From assembly GCA_025963775.1 (NCBI GenBank), contig JAOQAD010000025.1, forward strand, positions 1 to 37,258: 37,258 nt of DNA, read 5' to 3'. This DNA comes from Bacteroidota bacterium. GTDB taxonomy: Bacteria > Bacteroidota > Bacteroidia > 2-12-FULL-35-15. The notes below the pieces were generated by a model that saw only the letters and a list, made by a program, of their open reading frames with translations, was not told the DNA's origin and made no database searches. A program made the position numbers and the translations under genes. This document shows, piece after piece, positions 18,185 to 26,613 of the stretch. Within the stretch, counting starts at the first letter, position 1; each line of letters opens with the position of its first letter.

Positions 18185-18580
18185 TTATTTCTCGATCGGG
18201 AAGCCTTTGGTAACCCATTCAGAAAAGCCTTTTTCAAGGTTGTACACGCGCTTGAAGCCATGCTTTTCCATGTACTCAGCGCATTCGCCGCTTCTTCCGC
18301 CGCCTGCGCAGTAGATGTAATATGTTTTGTTCTTATCCAGCTTATCGATCTTCTGTTCTGCATCCTTCGCCAGGTAATCGATCTGCATTGCCCCTTTGAT
18401 GAAGCCTTTGGTGGTGATCTCGTCGATGGTGCGCAGGTCGATGATCATGCTGTTCTTGTCATTCGCGGAAGCAGCTTTGAAGCGCTCAGCGGAAAGGTTG
18501 GTCACCACTTTTGTATTGGTTTGTGCATTTACAGCAAGCGAAGAGACCAGCAGCACTAAAACAAACATCATCTTTTTCAT
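18185..18580 (-). CDS. Periplasmic single-domain rhodanese
   Basis: The 131-residue product has a signal peptide (MKKMMFVLVLLVSSLAVNAQ) and one rhodanese domain: IIDLRTIDEITTKGFIKGAMQIDY, then the active loop CAGGGRSG with Cys91 as sulfur carrier, then GFKRVYNLEKGFSEWV. Rhodaneses move sulfane sulfur through a Cys-persulfide. It lies 17 bp downstream of the CstB-like gene, so it is the last gene of a sulfur cluster. The signal peptide puts this sulfurtransferase outside the cytoplasm, unlike its neighbour. Confidence 0.92.
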   Translation of the reverse strand: MKKMMFVLVLLVSSLAVNAQTNTKVVTNLSAERFKAASANDKNSMIIDLRTIDEITTKGFIKGAMQIDYLAKDAEQKIDKLDKNKTYYIYCAGGGRSGECAEYMEKHGFKRVYNLEKGFSEWVTKGFPIEK

Positions 18581-18597
18581 ACCCTTAATTTTTTTAA

Positions 18598-19992
18598 TTA
18601 TACTGCTGAAACAGGCTGCACCAGCCTGATCCCGGTTTCTTTTATTTTGCCCATGCCGCCATGAATATTGATCACATGGTCAAATCCTTTTTGCTTCATG
18701 ATCGAAGCTGCCATCATGGAACGGTATCCGCCGGCACAATGCACGAAATAATGTTTGCTCTGGTCGAGCGTATGCAATTCCTTCAGAAGCCTTGACAGGC
18801 AAATGTGCTGCGCACCATCGATCATCCCGCTTTCCACTTCGCCGGGCTTTCTTACATCGAGCACATTCAGCTCCGGGTTGCTGTTGATCCTTGCGGCAAG
18901 CTCGTTTGCAGAAATGCTTTTCACGGTATCTACATCCTTTCCTGCATTTTTCCATGCAGCGATCCCGCCTTTGAGAAAACCATTCACGTTTTCGTATCCT
19001 ACACGTGCAAGCCTTAATACAGCTTCCGTTTCTTTTCCTTCATCCGTGATCAGCACAAGGGGAACATTCGCATCCAGCAAAGCTCCCACCCAGGGCGCAT
19101 ACTGCCCGTTGAGGCCAATGTTCACTGAAGAAGGCACAAATCCTTTTTCAAAATCGTCCGGTGTGCGCACATCGAGGATCATTGCTCCTTTGCGGAGCTG
19201 CTCTTCGAACTCTTCAACACTCAGCGCTTTTGTATTTTTTGTCAGCACCTCATCAATGCTGGAATATCCTTGTTTATTCAAAGTAGCATCCAGCATGAAA
19301 TACTGCGGTGCGTCTGTAAGTCCATCAGTAACTGCCTTTACAAACTCCACCTTGCTCATTGGCTGCAATGCGTAGTTTAATTTTTTCTGCTGCCCGATCG
19401 TGGAGAACGTTTCCTTCCCGATATTCTTTCCGCAGGAAGATCCCGCTCCGTGCGCAGGATACACGATCACCTCATCGGCAAGCGGCTTTATCTTTGCATT
19501 CAGCGAATCGTACATCATTCCCGCAAGGTCATTGATGGTCAGGTCGCTTTTGATCGCAAGATCCGGCCTTCCCACATCGCCGACAAAAAGCGTATCACCT
19601 GTGAATACGGCATGTTCCTTACCATTCTCATCGGTAAGCAGGTAACAGGACGACTCCAGCGTATGTCCGGGTGTATGCAGCACTTTGATCTTAATTTTCC
19701 CGATCGTGAATTCTTCTCCATCCTTTGCCACATGCGTTTCATAGCCTGTTTGCGCAGTAGGCCCGTAGATGATGGTCGCGCCGGTCTTTCTTGCCAGATC
19801 GATGTGGCCCGAAACGAAATCGGCATGAAAATGCGTTTCAAAAACGTATTTGATCCTTGCATTGCGCTTTTCCGCCATAGCAATGTACGGCTCTGTTTCA
19901 CGCAAAGGATCGATGATGGCTGCTACGCCGTCCGATTCTATATAATAGGCTGCTTCTGCCAGGCAGGAAGTATAAAGTTGTTCGATATACAT
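18598..19992 (-). CDS. CstB-like persulfide dioxygenase-rhodanese fusion
   Basis: The 464-residue product joins an ETHE1-like metallo-beta-lactamase domain (about 1-250) to two rhodanese domains. The iron-binding blocks are THFHADFVSGH (His54, His56, Asp58), LHTPGHTLES and FTGDTLFVGDVGRPD, as in persulfide dioxygenases, which turn glutathione or other low-molecular-weight persulfides into sulfite. The first rhodanese (about 270-355) has lost its active cysteine (LVLITDEGKETEA). The second (about 365-458) keeps Cys419 in CAGGYRS. This order, one dead and one live rhodanese, is that of Staphylococcus CstB, which makes thiosulfate from persulfides. A TauE/SafE exporter gene precedes it (70 bp) and a rhodanese follows. 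Regulation: a minus-strand TATTTTTG at 20011-20018 could be the -7 element. No CstR or SQR gene is in the window. Confidence 0.92.
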   Translation of the reverse strand: MYIEQLYTSCLAEAAYYIESDGVAAIIDPLRETEPYIAMAEKRNARIKYVFETHFHADFVSGHIDLARKTGATIIYGPTAQTGYETHVAKDGEEFTIGKIKIKVLHTPGHTLESSCYLLTDENGKEHAVFTGDTLFVGDVGRPDLAIKSDLTINDLAGMMYDSLNAKIKPLADEVIVYPAHGAGSSCGKNIGKETFSTIGQQKKLNYALQPMSKVEFVKAVTDGLTDAPQYFMLDATLNKQGYSSIDEVLTKNTKALSVEEFEEQLRKGAMILDVRTPDDFEKGFVPSSVNIGLNGQYAPWVGALLDANVPLVLITDEGKETEAVLRLARVGYENVNGFLKGGIAAWKNAGKDVDTVKSISANELAARINSNPELNVLDVRKPGEVESGMIDGAQHICLSRLLKELHTLDQSKHYFVHCAGGYRSMMAASIMKQKGFDHVINIHGGMGKIKETGIRLVQPVSAV

Positions 19993-20062
19993 AACGCGGG
20001 TTTATTTATACAAAAATACAACAATGATTTGATTTCCGGAAAAAATGGAAATACAGGGAAAA

Positions 20063-20869
20063 TCAGATGGAATTAAGCAGCAGCTCTTTTGCGATGATGT
20101 AAATGCCCATTACAAACACAAACCAGCCGAATGCAGGCTTGAGCTTCACGCTGCTGATATAGCGGCTGAGGTAGCTGCCGATGATGATCCCGGAGATGGC
20201 AAAGCCTGAAAATTTGAAGAGAAAAATCCAGTCGAACTGGTGCGCCCCGAAATCGCTCAGGAAGCCAATGGTGGAGTTCAGCGCAATGATGGCGAGAGAA
20301 GTGCCGATGGCTCTTTTCATAGGAAGTTTGGCAAGCATCACCAGCGCGGGAATGATGAGAAAGCCGCCGCCTGCACCCACCAATCCGACAAGTGCGCCTA
20401 CCACAATCCCCTGCTGGAAAATAAGAAAATAGCGGTACTCTTCATTGCTCTTTTCGCGGTCTACCCGGATAGCTGTAGTTTTCCTCAGCATGGAAAAAGC
20501 CGCGACGATCATCAGCACAGCCAGCAGGATCATCAGTAAGCCATCCTTGGTCACTTCCATTCCACCGATCTTAAAAAGATGGCAGGGAATAGCATGCAGC
20601 AGGTATTTGCGGGTGAGGAAAATACTGAGGACAGATGGGATCCCGAATACCAGCACTGTACGGAAGCAGACCAGCCTGTGCCGCACATACCCCAGAACGC
20701 CGATAAAGGCTGAAACACCCACAATAAAAAGCGAATAGGAAGTTGCGCTTACGGCCGGAATACCGATGAGGTACACCAACACGGGAATGGTAAGTATGGA
20801 GCCGCCGGCACCGATCAGTCCAAGAGAAATTCCAATAAGAACGGCAGCAATAAAGCCAAGGTATTCCAT
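20063..20869 (-). CDS. TauE/SafE (TSUP) family sulfite/organosulfur exporter
   Basis: The 268-residue product is an inner-membrane protein with about eight hydrophobic segments. It shows the two-fold TSUP repeat: GISLGLIGAGGSILTIPVLVY near the N-terminus and GALVGLVGAGGGFLIIPALV in the second half. TSUP proteins export sulfite or small sulfonates, or take up sulfur compounds. Placed upstream of a CstB-like enzyme on the same strand, its likely cargo is sulfite or thiosulfate made by that enzyme, as for TauE in the staphylococcal cst cluster (inference). A minus-strand TATTTTTG at 20890-20897 is a candidate -7 element 21 nt before the start. Confidence 0.9.
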   Translation of the reverse strand: MEYLGFIAAVLIGISLGLIGAGGSILTIPVLVYLIGIPAVSATSYSLFIVGVSAFIGVLGYVRHRLVCFRTVLVFGIPSVLSIFLTRKYLLHAIPCHLFKIGGMEVTKDGLLMILLAVLMIVAAFSMLRKTTAIRVDREKSNEEYRYFLIFQQGIVVGALVGLVGAGGGFLIIPALVMLAKLPMKRAIGTSLAIIALNSTIGFLSDFGAHQFDWIFLFKFSGFAISGIIIGSYLSRYISSVKLKPAFGWFVFVMGIYIIAKELLLNSI

Positions 20870-21054
20870 CCCGAAGGTTTAGTTTTTTGCAAAAATAGAA
20901 GTTTTGAAAGGCTTTTGCAGCCTAACAATCGGGCACTATTAGGAATTGAGGGGTGCAAATTTTGTTTTAACAACCCACAACCTGTTGATTATAAGGCGGG
21001 TATTTTACAACAGCCTCTGTTTTGATTGGGATTTGTTGCTTAAAGGAATAATTC

Positions 21055-21327
21055 GCTCCTCCGGAGCTCTGTGGTTTGAGTTGCAGGGTTTGTTATTAAT
21101 AATATGCTCCTCCGGAGCAGCTGTACAAACGGATGTTGGTTGCAAACAGGTCGCTCCGATGGAGCTTGATTATGGGGGCAAGCAGGGTGTTACAAACAGG
21201 GCGTCCCGCCGGGGCTCTTGTAATATGGGGTCACGAGATTGTTATTAATAATATGCTCCTCCGGAGCATTGAAGTCGGTTATTTCCGTGGATATTAAAGT
21301 GCTCCGGAGGAGCATATTATTAATAAC
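21055..21327. repeat. Cluster of GCTCC/GGAGC palindromic repeats
   Basis: Three exact copies of a 27-bp unit that begins GTTATTAATAATATGCTCCT and ends CCGGAGC lie at 21092-21118 (plus), 21241-21267 (plus) and 21301-21327 (minus). The last two form a 28-bp perfect inverted repeat around a 31-nt spacer. Shorter or diverged relatives are GCTCCTCCGGAGC at 21055-21067, CGCTCCGATGGAGC at about 21152-21165 and GCGTCCCGCCGGGGCTC at 21201-21217. The unit itself holds two palindromes, TTATTAATAA and GCTCC-TCC-GGAGC. Confidence 0.9.
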
Positions 21328-21347
21328 ACCAATCATAATTATAGAGA

Positions 21348-21373
21348 GATCCCGTGTCGGAGCACGGGATGAC
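21348..21373 (-). repeat. 26-bp palindromic interspersed repeat
   Basis: This is an exact reverse-complement copy of 24366-24391. It contains the stem ATCCCGTG / CACGGGAT around a 6-nt loop. Confidence 0.85.
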
Positions 21374-21414
21374 TTTGTGATCGGAGTAACATAAAAACAA
21401 AAAATAAGGGAAAC

Positions 21415-21449
21415 AAAAGCGTCCTTCCCGGGCCGGAAAGGACGCTTTT
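21415..21449 (-). terminator. Rho-independent terminator of the glutaryl-CoA dehydrogenase gene
   Basis: AAAAGCGTCCTT (21415-21426) pairs with AAGGACGCTTTT (21438-21449): a 12-bp perfect stem 20 nt beyond the stop codon. T-rich sequence follows on the minus strand, and a shorter T-run follows on the plus strand. Confidence 0.88.
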
Positions 21450-21468
21450 TCAAAATGATCTTATTAAA

Positions 21469-22647
21469 TTACTGGAATGCGTTGATCCCGGTCACATCCA
21501 TCCCGGTGATCAGGAGGTGGATATCATGTGTACCTTCATACGTGATCACCGATTCGAGGTTCATCATGTGGCGCATGATCGGGTATTCGCCGGTGATGCC
21601 CATTCCACCATGGATCTGGCGTGCCTCACGCGCGATCTGCAATGCCATGTTCACATTATTCCGCTTTGCCATCGAGATCTGTGCCGGTGTGGCGCGGTGC
21701 TCATTTTTCAGAACGCCCAGTCTCCAGGTAAGCAATTGTGCTTTCGTGATCTCTGTGATCATTTCCGCCAGTTTTTTTTGTGTAAGCTGGAATCCGCCGA
21801 TCGGCTTACCGAACTGGATGCGCTCTTTAGAGTAACGCAGGGCGGAATCATAACAATCCATTGCTGCCCCGATCGCACCCCAGGCAATTCCGTAGCGTGC
21901 GCTGTTCAGGCAGCCCAAGGGGCCTTTCAGTCCTTTGATGGTTGGGAAAATATTTTCTTTCGGAACTTTTACATTTGCAAACACCAGCTCGCCTGTTGCG
22001 CTTGCGCGAAGGCTCCATTTACCATGTGTTTCAGGTGTTGTAAAGCCTTCCATGCCTCTTTCCACGACCAATCCGCGGATATCACCGGCTTCATCCTTTG
22101 CCCATACCACTGCGATATCAGCGAAAGGAGCGTTGGAGATCCACATTTTCGCGCCATTCAGCAGGTAATGATCGCCTTTGTCTTTGATATTTGTGATCAT
22201 CCCGGAAGGGTTTGAACCATGGTCAGGCTCGGTAAGGCCGAAGCAGCCCATCATTTCACCTGCAGCCAGCTTCGGAAGGTATTTGCGTTTCTGCTCTTCT
22301 GTTCCGTATGTAAAGATCGGGAACATCACAAGCGAGCTTTGCACGGATGCAGTAGAGCGCAATCCGCTGTCGCCGCGCTCGAGCTCCTGCATGATGATTC
22401 CGTAGGAGATCTGGTCGAGGCCGGGGCCGCCGTATTCAGCGGGAATATAGGGCCCGAAAGCACCGATCTCGGCTAAGCCTTTGATCCATTGCTTTGGAAA
22501 TTTTGTTGTCTGACAAGCTTCTTCCACGATCGGGGAAACCTCTTTTTTCACCCATGCACGCGCAGTTTCACGGATCAGTTTATGTTCATCGGTTAAGAGC
22601 TCATCCATTAAATAATAATCATGAGCTTCGAATCTGTCTGTTGCCAT
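21469..22647 (-). CDS. gcdH: Glutaryl-CoA dehydrogenase (acyl-CoA dehydrogenase family)
   Basis: This flavoenzyme oxidises and decarboxylates glutaryl-CoA to crotonyl-CoA in lysine/tryptophan breakdown. The 392-residue product follows human GCDH closely: LRSTASVQSSLVMFPI (with the substrate-carboxylate Arg), MMGCFGLTEPDHGSNPSGM, ARYGIAWGAIGAAMDCY, QFGKPIGGFQLTQKKLA and TYEGTHDIHLLITG, in which Glu371 is the catalytic base. The Arg of LRS and the YEGTHDIH block separate GCDH from other acyl-CoA dehydrogenases. The frame is open for 48 more codons upstream to an ATG at 22791. I chose 22647 because family proteins begin near here (MATDRFEAHDYYLMDELLTDE) and a minus-strand TACTTTTG at 22672-22679 lies just upstream. 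Confidence 0.93.
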   Translation of the reverse strand: MATDRFEAHDYYLMDELLTDEHKLIRETARAWVKKEVSPIVEEACQTTKFPKQWIKGLAEIGAFGPYIPAEYGGPGLDQISYGIIMQELERGDSGLRSTASVQSSLVMFPIFTYGTEEQKRKYLPKLAAGEMMGCFGLTEPDHGSNPSGMITNIKDKGDHYLLNGAKMWISNAPFADIAVVWAKDEAGDIRGLVVERGMEGFTTPETHGKWSLRASATGELVFANVKVPKENIFPTIKGLKGPLGCLNSARYGIAWGAIGAAMDCYDSALRYSKERIQFGKPIGGFQLTQKKLAEMITEITKAQLLTWRLGVLKNEHRATPAQISMAKRNNVNMALQIAREARQIHGGMGITGEYPIMRHMMNLESVITYEGTHDIHLLITGMDVTGINAFQ

Positions 22648-22935
22648 TGTACCTGTTTTAAATTTCGCGAACAAAAGTAATGAAATAAATTCTAAAAAAA
22701 GTGCTTTAAGCGTTTGTCGCTGAAAGCCCAGTATTGGCAGATGTTTTAGGCTTTCGCCCGGACAAAGCAATGTGTTTGGAAATAATAGCAACTAAATTAC
22801 ACATCGCTGAAACCTAAACAGGGATTCAGCGTTACAATAAGTGATTGTTGAAAACGTTTGTTAAAAAGTTTGCGATCTTCCCCCGTGAATCTTAATTTTA
22901 GTGAGTTACCTTTATTTTAAATAAATCTCCAGGCA
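22648..22935. other. Divergent intergenic region
   Basis: 288 bp between GCDH and the transglycosylase. The frame extending GCDH upstream (to 22791) lacks similarity to the family and crosses the presumed promoter, so I treat it as non-coding. The right end holds the promoter at 22869-22900. Confidence 0.6.
22869..22900 (+). promoter_or_regulatory. Probable promoter of the transglycosylase gene
   Basis: TTTG at 22869-22872, a 20-nt spacer and TAATTTTA at 22893-22900 match the Bacteroidota promoter in all but the last base. The spacer equals that of the promoters at 13366 and 36496. The expected start is about 29 nt before the TTG codon at 22936. Confidence 0.45.
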
Positions 22936-24348
22936 TTGAAAAAACATTCCATCATACCCTCCGCATTCCTGCTTACCCTGCTAACAGGGATTTTCAGTCT
23001 TATTTCGCTTTCCGGCAAATCGCAGGTGAGCACCATCGACCGCTATGTTGTCGGTTATAATACGGTAGCCCCGATGACCTTTATGAATGATGAGGTGCTG
23101 TTCAGCGAAGGCTGGCACCAGCTGCCACAGGCTCGTTTCTGGCAGCAGATCATGAACCTGCCTCCCGATTCGGCAGTGGTGAATGTAGGCAGCACACGCC
23201 AGGTGCTCGATAAAATTTACATTAAGCAATGGAACAAATTAAGCGATGTACAGAAAAGCCAGTATAAAGACAGCGTGCGCAAGTTTAACAGTATTCCCGA
23301 CAGCATCTCACTTTTGGTAACAACAGGAAAAAAAGATTTTTACGAATTCAAAAAGGTGATGCCGACCATCAGCAGGTCGATCGAGGTATTCCGTGCAAAC
23401 GGCGTGGATCCCTGGTATGCACAGGCGATCCTGCTGATCGAAAGCCCCGGCAAAAGCAATACAAAATCATGTGTGGGCGCCAACGGGCCCTTCCAGCTGA
23501 TGAAATCGGTGGCACGTGCACAGGGCCTGAAAGTGAATAAAACAATTGATGAGCGCACGGATATTGACCGCGCTGCTTACGGCGCATCACGCCTGCTGAG
23601 CCGCATCTGCATTCCATACACAAGGGCGATGCTCGACAGCGCACATGTTGCCTACAATGAAACAGACCTCTGGTTCCGTTTATTAGTGATGCATTGCTAT
23701 CATGCAGGCGCAGGAAATGTTGCCGGTGTGATCCGCAAGATCAATCCTTCAGAAGGCGGGATGCAGCTGATCCAGCAGGTTTGGCAGACGACTTACGGCG
23801 GGTTCAAAAACTCCTCGCAGAATTATTCCCAGCTGGTGCTTGCAGCATTCACCAACTTTGATGCAATCGTTATGCCTTCCGATTCGGTGTACCTGATCGA
23901 TGGCGACCGCATGTACAAATCATACGCACAGTGCAAATGCGCACCTTACGATGCCTGCAGCTATTTGGGCAACTGCATTGCGGAATACGAAAGCGACCTC
24001 GTGGAAGGTGTGATCCCCTTCGATTATTTCATCACGAAAGTGAAAGCCGTACAAACGGAATTAAGCGGCCTTGCCCCTTATGAATATCATTATCCGAACA
24101 GCGATGACCATTACAACGATATTGCTTACCAGCTGTTAAAGGCGAAAAAAACAGAGGATGCATTCAAAATGTTCAAGCTGAACGAGGCACAGTATCCTGA
24201 TTCATGGTCGGTTTGCCACGGCCTTGGCGAAACTTACCGCATGATGGGACAAAAAGAGCAGGCACGCGCTTATTATAAAAAGTCGCTGAAGCTCAATCCC
24301 AACAACGAAGAAAGCCTGCGCGCAATGGCGAGGCTGAATGCGAAGTAG
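22936..24348 (+). CDS. Secreted lytic transglycosylase (SLT family) with TPR tail
   Basis: The 470-residue product has a signal peptide (residues 1-30, hydrophobic core FLLTLLTGIFSLISL). The SLT-type domain (about 150-300) has catalytic Glu169 in LLIESPGKS, SCVGANGPFQLMKSVARAQGL in place of the usual SxAxGxxQxM block, and YHAGAGNV for the AYNAG motif. Such enzymes cleave peptidoglycan between MurNAc and GlcNAc, leaving 1,6-anhydro ends. The C-terminus (about 395-470) has one or two TPR motifs (WSVCHGLGETYRMMGQKEQARAYYKKSLKLNPN). The start is TTG: no ATG or GTG precedes the signal peptide in frame. The SPGK after the catalytic Glu instead of the common SxFxP makes it a diverged member, as is usual in Bacteroidota. 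Confidence 0.88.
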   Translation: MKKHSIIPSAFLLTLLTGIFSLISLSGKSQVSTIDRYVVGYNTVAPMTFMNDEVLFSEGWHQLPQARFWQQIMNLPPDSAVVNVGSTRQVLDKIYIKQWNKLSDVQKSQYKDSVRKFNSIPDSISLLVTTGKKDFYEFKKVMPTISRSIEVFRANGVDPWYAQAILLIESPGKSNTKSCVGANGPFQLMKSVARAQGLKVNKTIDERTDIDRAAYGASRLLSRICIPYTRAMLDSAHVAYNETDLWFRLLVMHCYHAGAGNVAGVIRKINPSEGGMQLIQQVWQTTYGGFKNSSQNYSQLVLAAFTNFDAIVMPSDSVYLIDGDRMYKSYAQCKCAPYDACSYLGNCIAEYESDLVEGVIPFDYFITKVKAVQTELSGLAPYEYHYPNSDDHYNDIAYQLLKAKKTEDAFKMFKLNEAQYPDSWSVCHGLGETYRMMGQKEQARAYYKKSLKLNPNNEESLRAMARLNAK

Positions 24349-24365
24349 GATTTCATTCGCAGTTC

Positions 24366-24446
24366 GTCATCCCGTGCTCCGACACGGGATCTCATAAATG
24401 TTCGCAGTTTCTAATTAACGGATCCCGTGTCGTGGCACGGGATGAC
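24366..24446. repeat. Inverted pair of 26-bp palindromic interspersed repeats
   Basis: 24366-24391 and 24421-24446 are inverted copies of one unit (stem ATCCCGTG / CACGGGAT) differing at a few loop bases. The first is identical to the copy at 21348-21373. The pair lies between the transglycosylase stop and dnaG and may act as a terminator-like hairpin. Confidence 0.85.
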
Positions 24447-24554
24447 AGTCGTATTGTAAGATCTCTCCGTCAGAAAGAGGTAAATGGCCGTCAGAAAAAA
24501 TCCCGCCCCTCCAAACCCAATTTTTCGTAAATTAGCATTCCTTAAAAAATCCCC

Positions 24555-26570
24555 TTGATAAAGAAAGAAGACATAGACAAGATTTTTGATGCCGTTCGTA
24601 TTGAAGAGGTAGTTGCCGACCACGTTTCTCTGAAAAAGCGGGGCGTCAACCTGATCGGGTGCTGTCCTTTTCACAATGAGAAGACACCATCCTTCTATGT
24701 TTCTCCCGTGAAGGGCATTTACAAGTGCTTTGGCTGCGGAAAAGGCGGGCATGCGGTGAACTTCATCATGGAGCTGGAAAAGCTTTCCTATCCTGAAGCA
24801 TTGCGCGCGCTTGCAAAAAAATACAACATCGAAATTGTTGAGAAGGAGCTTACGCCGGAAGAAAGCCAGTTCCAGAGCGCCAAGGAAAGCCTCTTCGTTG
24901 TTTCTTCCTTTGCACAGAAGCATTTTTCGGAAAACCTGTACAATACCGATGAAGGCAAATCGGTAGGGCTTGGTTATTTCAAGGAACGCGGATTAAGGGA
25001 AGACATTATCCAGCGCTTCCAGTTGGGCTACAGCATCAATCACCGCACAGCATTCACCGATATTGCGATCGCAACAGGATATAAAATTGAATACCTTGTA
25101 AAGAGCGGACTGACCATTGAATACCGGAACGAGCCGGAGCCGGGAACGGCGCAGAATGCAAACATGGCACCGCCGGAGGCCCGGTATGTAGACCGTTTCT
25201 GGGGACGCGTGATGTTCCCGATCCACAACAAGAGCGGAAGGGTGATCGCATTTGGCGGAAGGACGCTGCGCACCGACAAAAAAACATCGAAGTATGTGAA
25301 CTCGCCGGAAACGGAGATCTATCACAAGAGCGATGTGCTGTATGGGCTTTACCAGTCGAAGGCCGCGATCGCGAAAGAGAAATTCTGCTTTTTGGTGGAA
25401 GGTTATCTCGATGTGATCTCCCTGCACCAGGCAGGCGTGGAGAACGTGGTTGCCAGCAGCGGTACGGCATTAACGGCGGGACACATCAAGGAGATCCAGC
25501 GGCTTACCAACGATATCACCATTTCCTTCGACGGCGATAAAGCCGGAATTGATGCCACCATCAAGAGCATCGATTTGCTGCTCGAAGAAGGCATGAATGT
25601 GAAAGTGCTTTTGTTTCCCGATGGGGATGACCCCGATTCGTATTCGAAGAAGGTTAGCACGGAAGAATTAAAAACATTCATCAAGGACAAGGCACAAACG
25701 TTCATCGCCTACAAAGCGGAGATCCTGACAAAAGACTCACAGCATGATCCTTTGAAAAAAGCAGAAGCGATCGTGAGCATTGTGAAAAGCATTGCGCTGA
25801 TCCCGGATGCGATCTACCGCTCGGTGTACATCCGCGAATGCAGCCGCATCATGGAAGTGGATGAGCAGATTTTGCTGAGCGAGCTGAACAAGATCAGGAG
25901 CAAGCGCTTCAATGAAAAAAACACCGGCAATCCCAGCCAGGCAAAAGAAAACAATTATCAAACTAATTATACAGAAGAGCCGGTAATTGAGCCGAAGAAG
26001 GAGAACATTGCTGCTGATGCCGAATACCAGGAGCGCGACATCATCCGTATCATGATCAATTACGGCGACAGGATCGTGAAAGTGCCGGGAGAAGATGAGG
26101 AAGGAAACGCAACCGAAGCGGAACTAACCGTGGCAGAGCTGATCATTCATGAGATCCGGCATGATAACATTGTGCTTGAGAATTTAGTGTACAACAGCGT
26201 ACTGAACGAGTTCATTCAAAGCCTGGATACGTACCAGGTGATCCCGAACCAGAAGCATTTCATCAACCATGAGAATGTAGCGATCTGCTCACTCACCGTG
26301 GACCTGCTGAGCTCACCCTACCATCTCTCGAATTGGGAGCAGCACGATATCTTCATTACATTTGAAGAGGATGTGCTGAAGAAAAGCATTTACAATGCGA
26401 TCTATGCGCTGAAAGCACGCAAGCTCGAGATCATGATCCAGGATAACCAGAAGCGCCTGCGAGAAAATCCGCCGGAGGAAGAAATGCTCACACTCATGCA
26501 AACACAGCAGCAGTTGCTGGAAGCAAAGAAAATTTTCAATGCCTTACTTGGAAGAATTGTAGTGAAATAA
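24555..26570 (+). CDS. dnaG: DNA primase
   Basis: DnaG makes RNA primers at the replication fork. The 671-residue product has the N-terminal CHC2 zinc finger (CCPFH at 36-40, KCFGCGKGGH with Cys58 and Cys61), the catalytic core (RFQLGYS, GRVMFPIHNKSGRVIAFGGR) and the TOPRIM metal site (Glu282 in LVEGYLDVI; Asp326 and Asp328 in SFDGDKAG). A long C-terminal half (about 440-671) would hold the helicase-binding part. It is longer than E. coli DnaG (581), as Bacteroidota primases often are. The start is TTG (MIKKEDIDKIFDAVRIEEVV); the next in-frame Met lies after the zinc finger, so an alternative start would destroy the protein. No operon with rpoD or rpsU is seen. Confidence 0.96.
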   Translation: MIKKEDIDKIFDAVRIEEVVADHVSLKKRGVNLIGCCPFHNEKTPSFYVSPVKGIYKCFGCGKGGHAVNFIMELEKLSYPEALRALAKKYNIEIVEKELTPEESQFQSAKESLFVVSSFAQKHFSENLYNTDEGKSVGLGYFKERGLREDIIQRFQLGYSINHRTAFTDIAIATGYKIEYLVKSGLTIEYRNEPEPGTAQNANMAPPEARYVDRFWGRVMFPIHNKSGRVIAFGGRTLRTDKKTSKYVNSPETEIYHKSDVLYGLYQSKAAIAKEKFCFLVEGYLDVISLHQAGVENVVASSGTALTAGHIKEIQRLTNDITISFDGDKAGIDATIKSIDLLLEEGMNVKVLLFPDGDDPDSYSKKVSTEELKTFIKDKAQTFIAYKAEILTKDSQHDPLKKAEAIVSIVKSIALIPDAIYRSVYIRECSRIMEVDEQILLSELNKIRSKRFNEKNTGNPSQAKENNYQTNYTEEPVIEPKKENIAADAEYQERDIIRIMINYGDRIVKVPGEDEEGNATEAELTVAELIIHEIRHDNIVLENLVYNSVLNEFIQSLDTYQVIPNQKHFINHENVAICSLTVDLLSSPYHLSNWEQHDIFITFEEDVLKKSIYNAIYALKARKLEIMIQDNQKRLRENPPEEEMLTLMQTQQQLLEAKKIFNALLGRIVVK

Positions 26571-26613
26571 ACGGGATGTTTACCCTGCACAGGATTTAGC
26601 TGAGCCACATAAC

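Larger units (their letters stand above)
20870..21468. other. Gene-free repeat-rich intergenic region
   Basis: 599 bp between tauE-like and GCDH genes without a credible gene. It contains three identical 27-bp copies plus related GCTCC-type palindromes, one 26-bp palindromic repeat and the GCDH terminator; each is listed separately. The ORF readings in it are low-complexity frames through the repeats. Confidence 0.75.

Noticed and set aside
20946..21453. Short frames in the repeat-rich gap
   Set aside because: They run through palindromic repeats and have no coding character.
22648..22791. 48-residue N-terminal extension of glutaryl-CoA dehydrogenase
   Set aside because: No similarity to the family, crosses a -7-like element, and bacterial GCDH is about 390-395 residues long.
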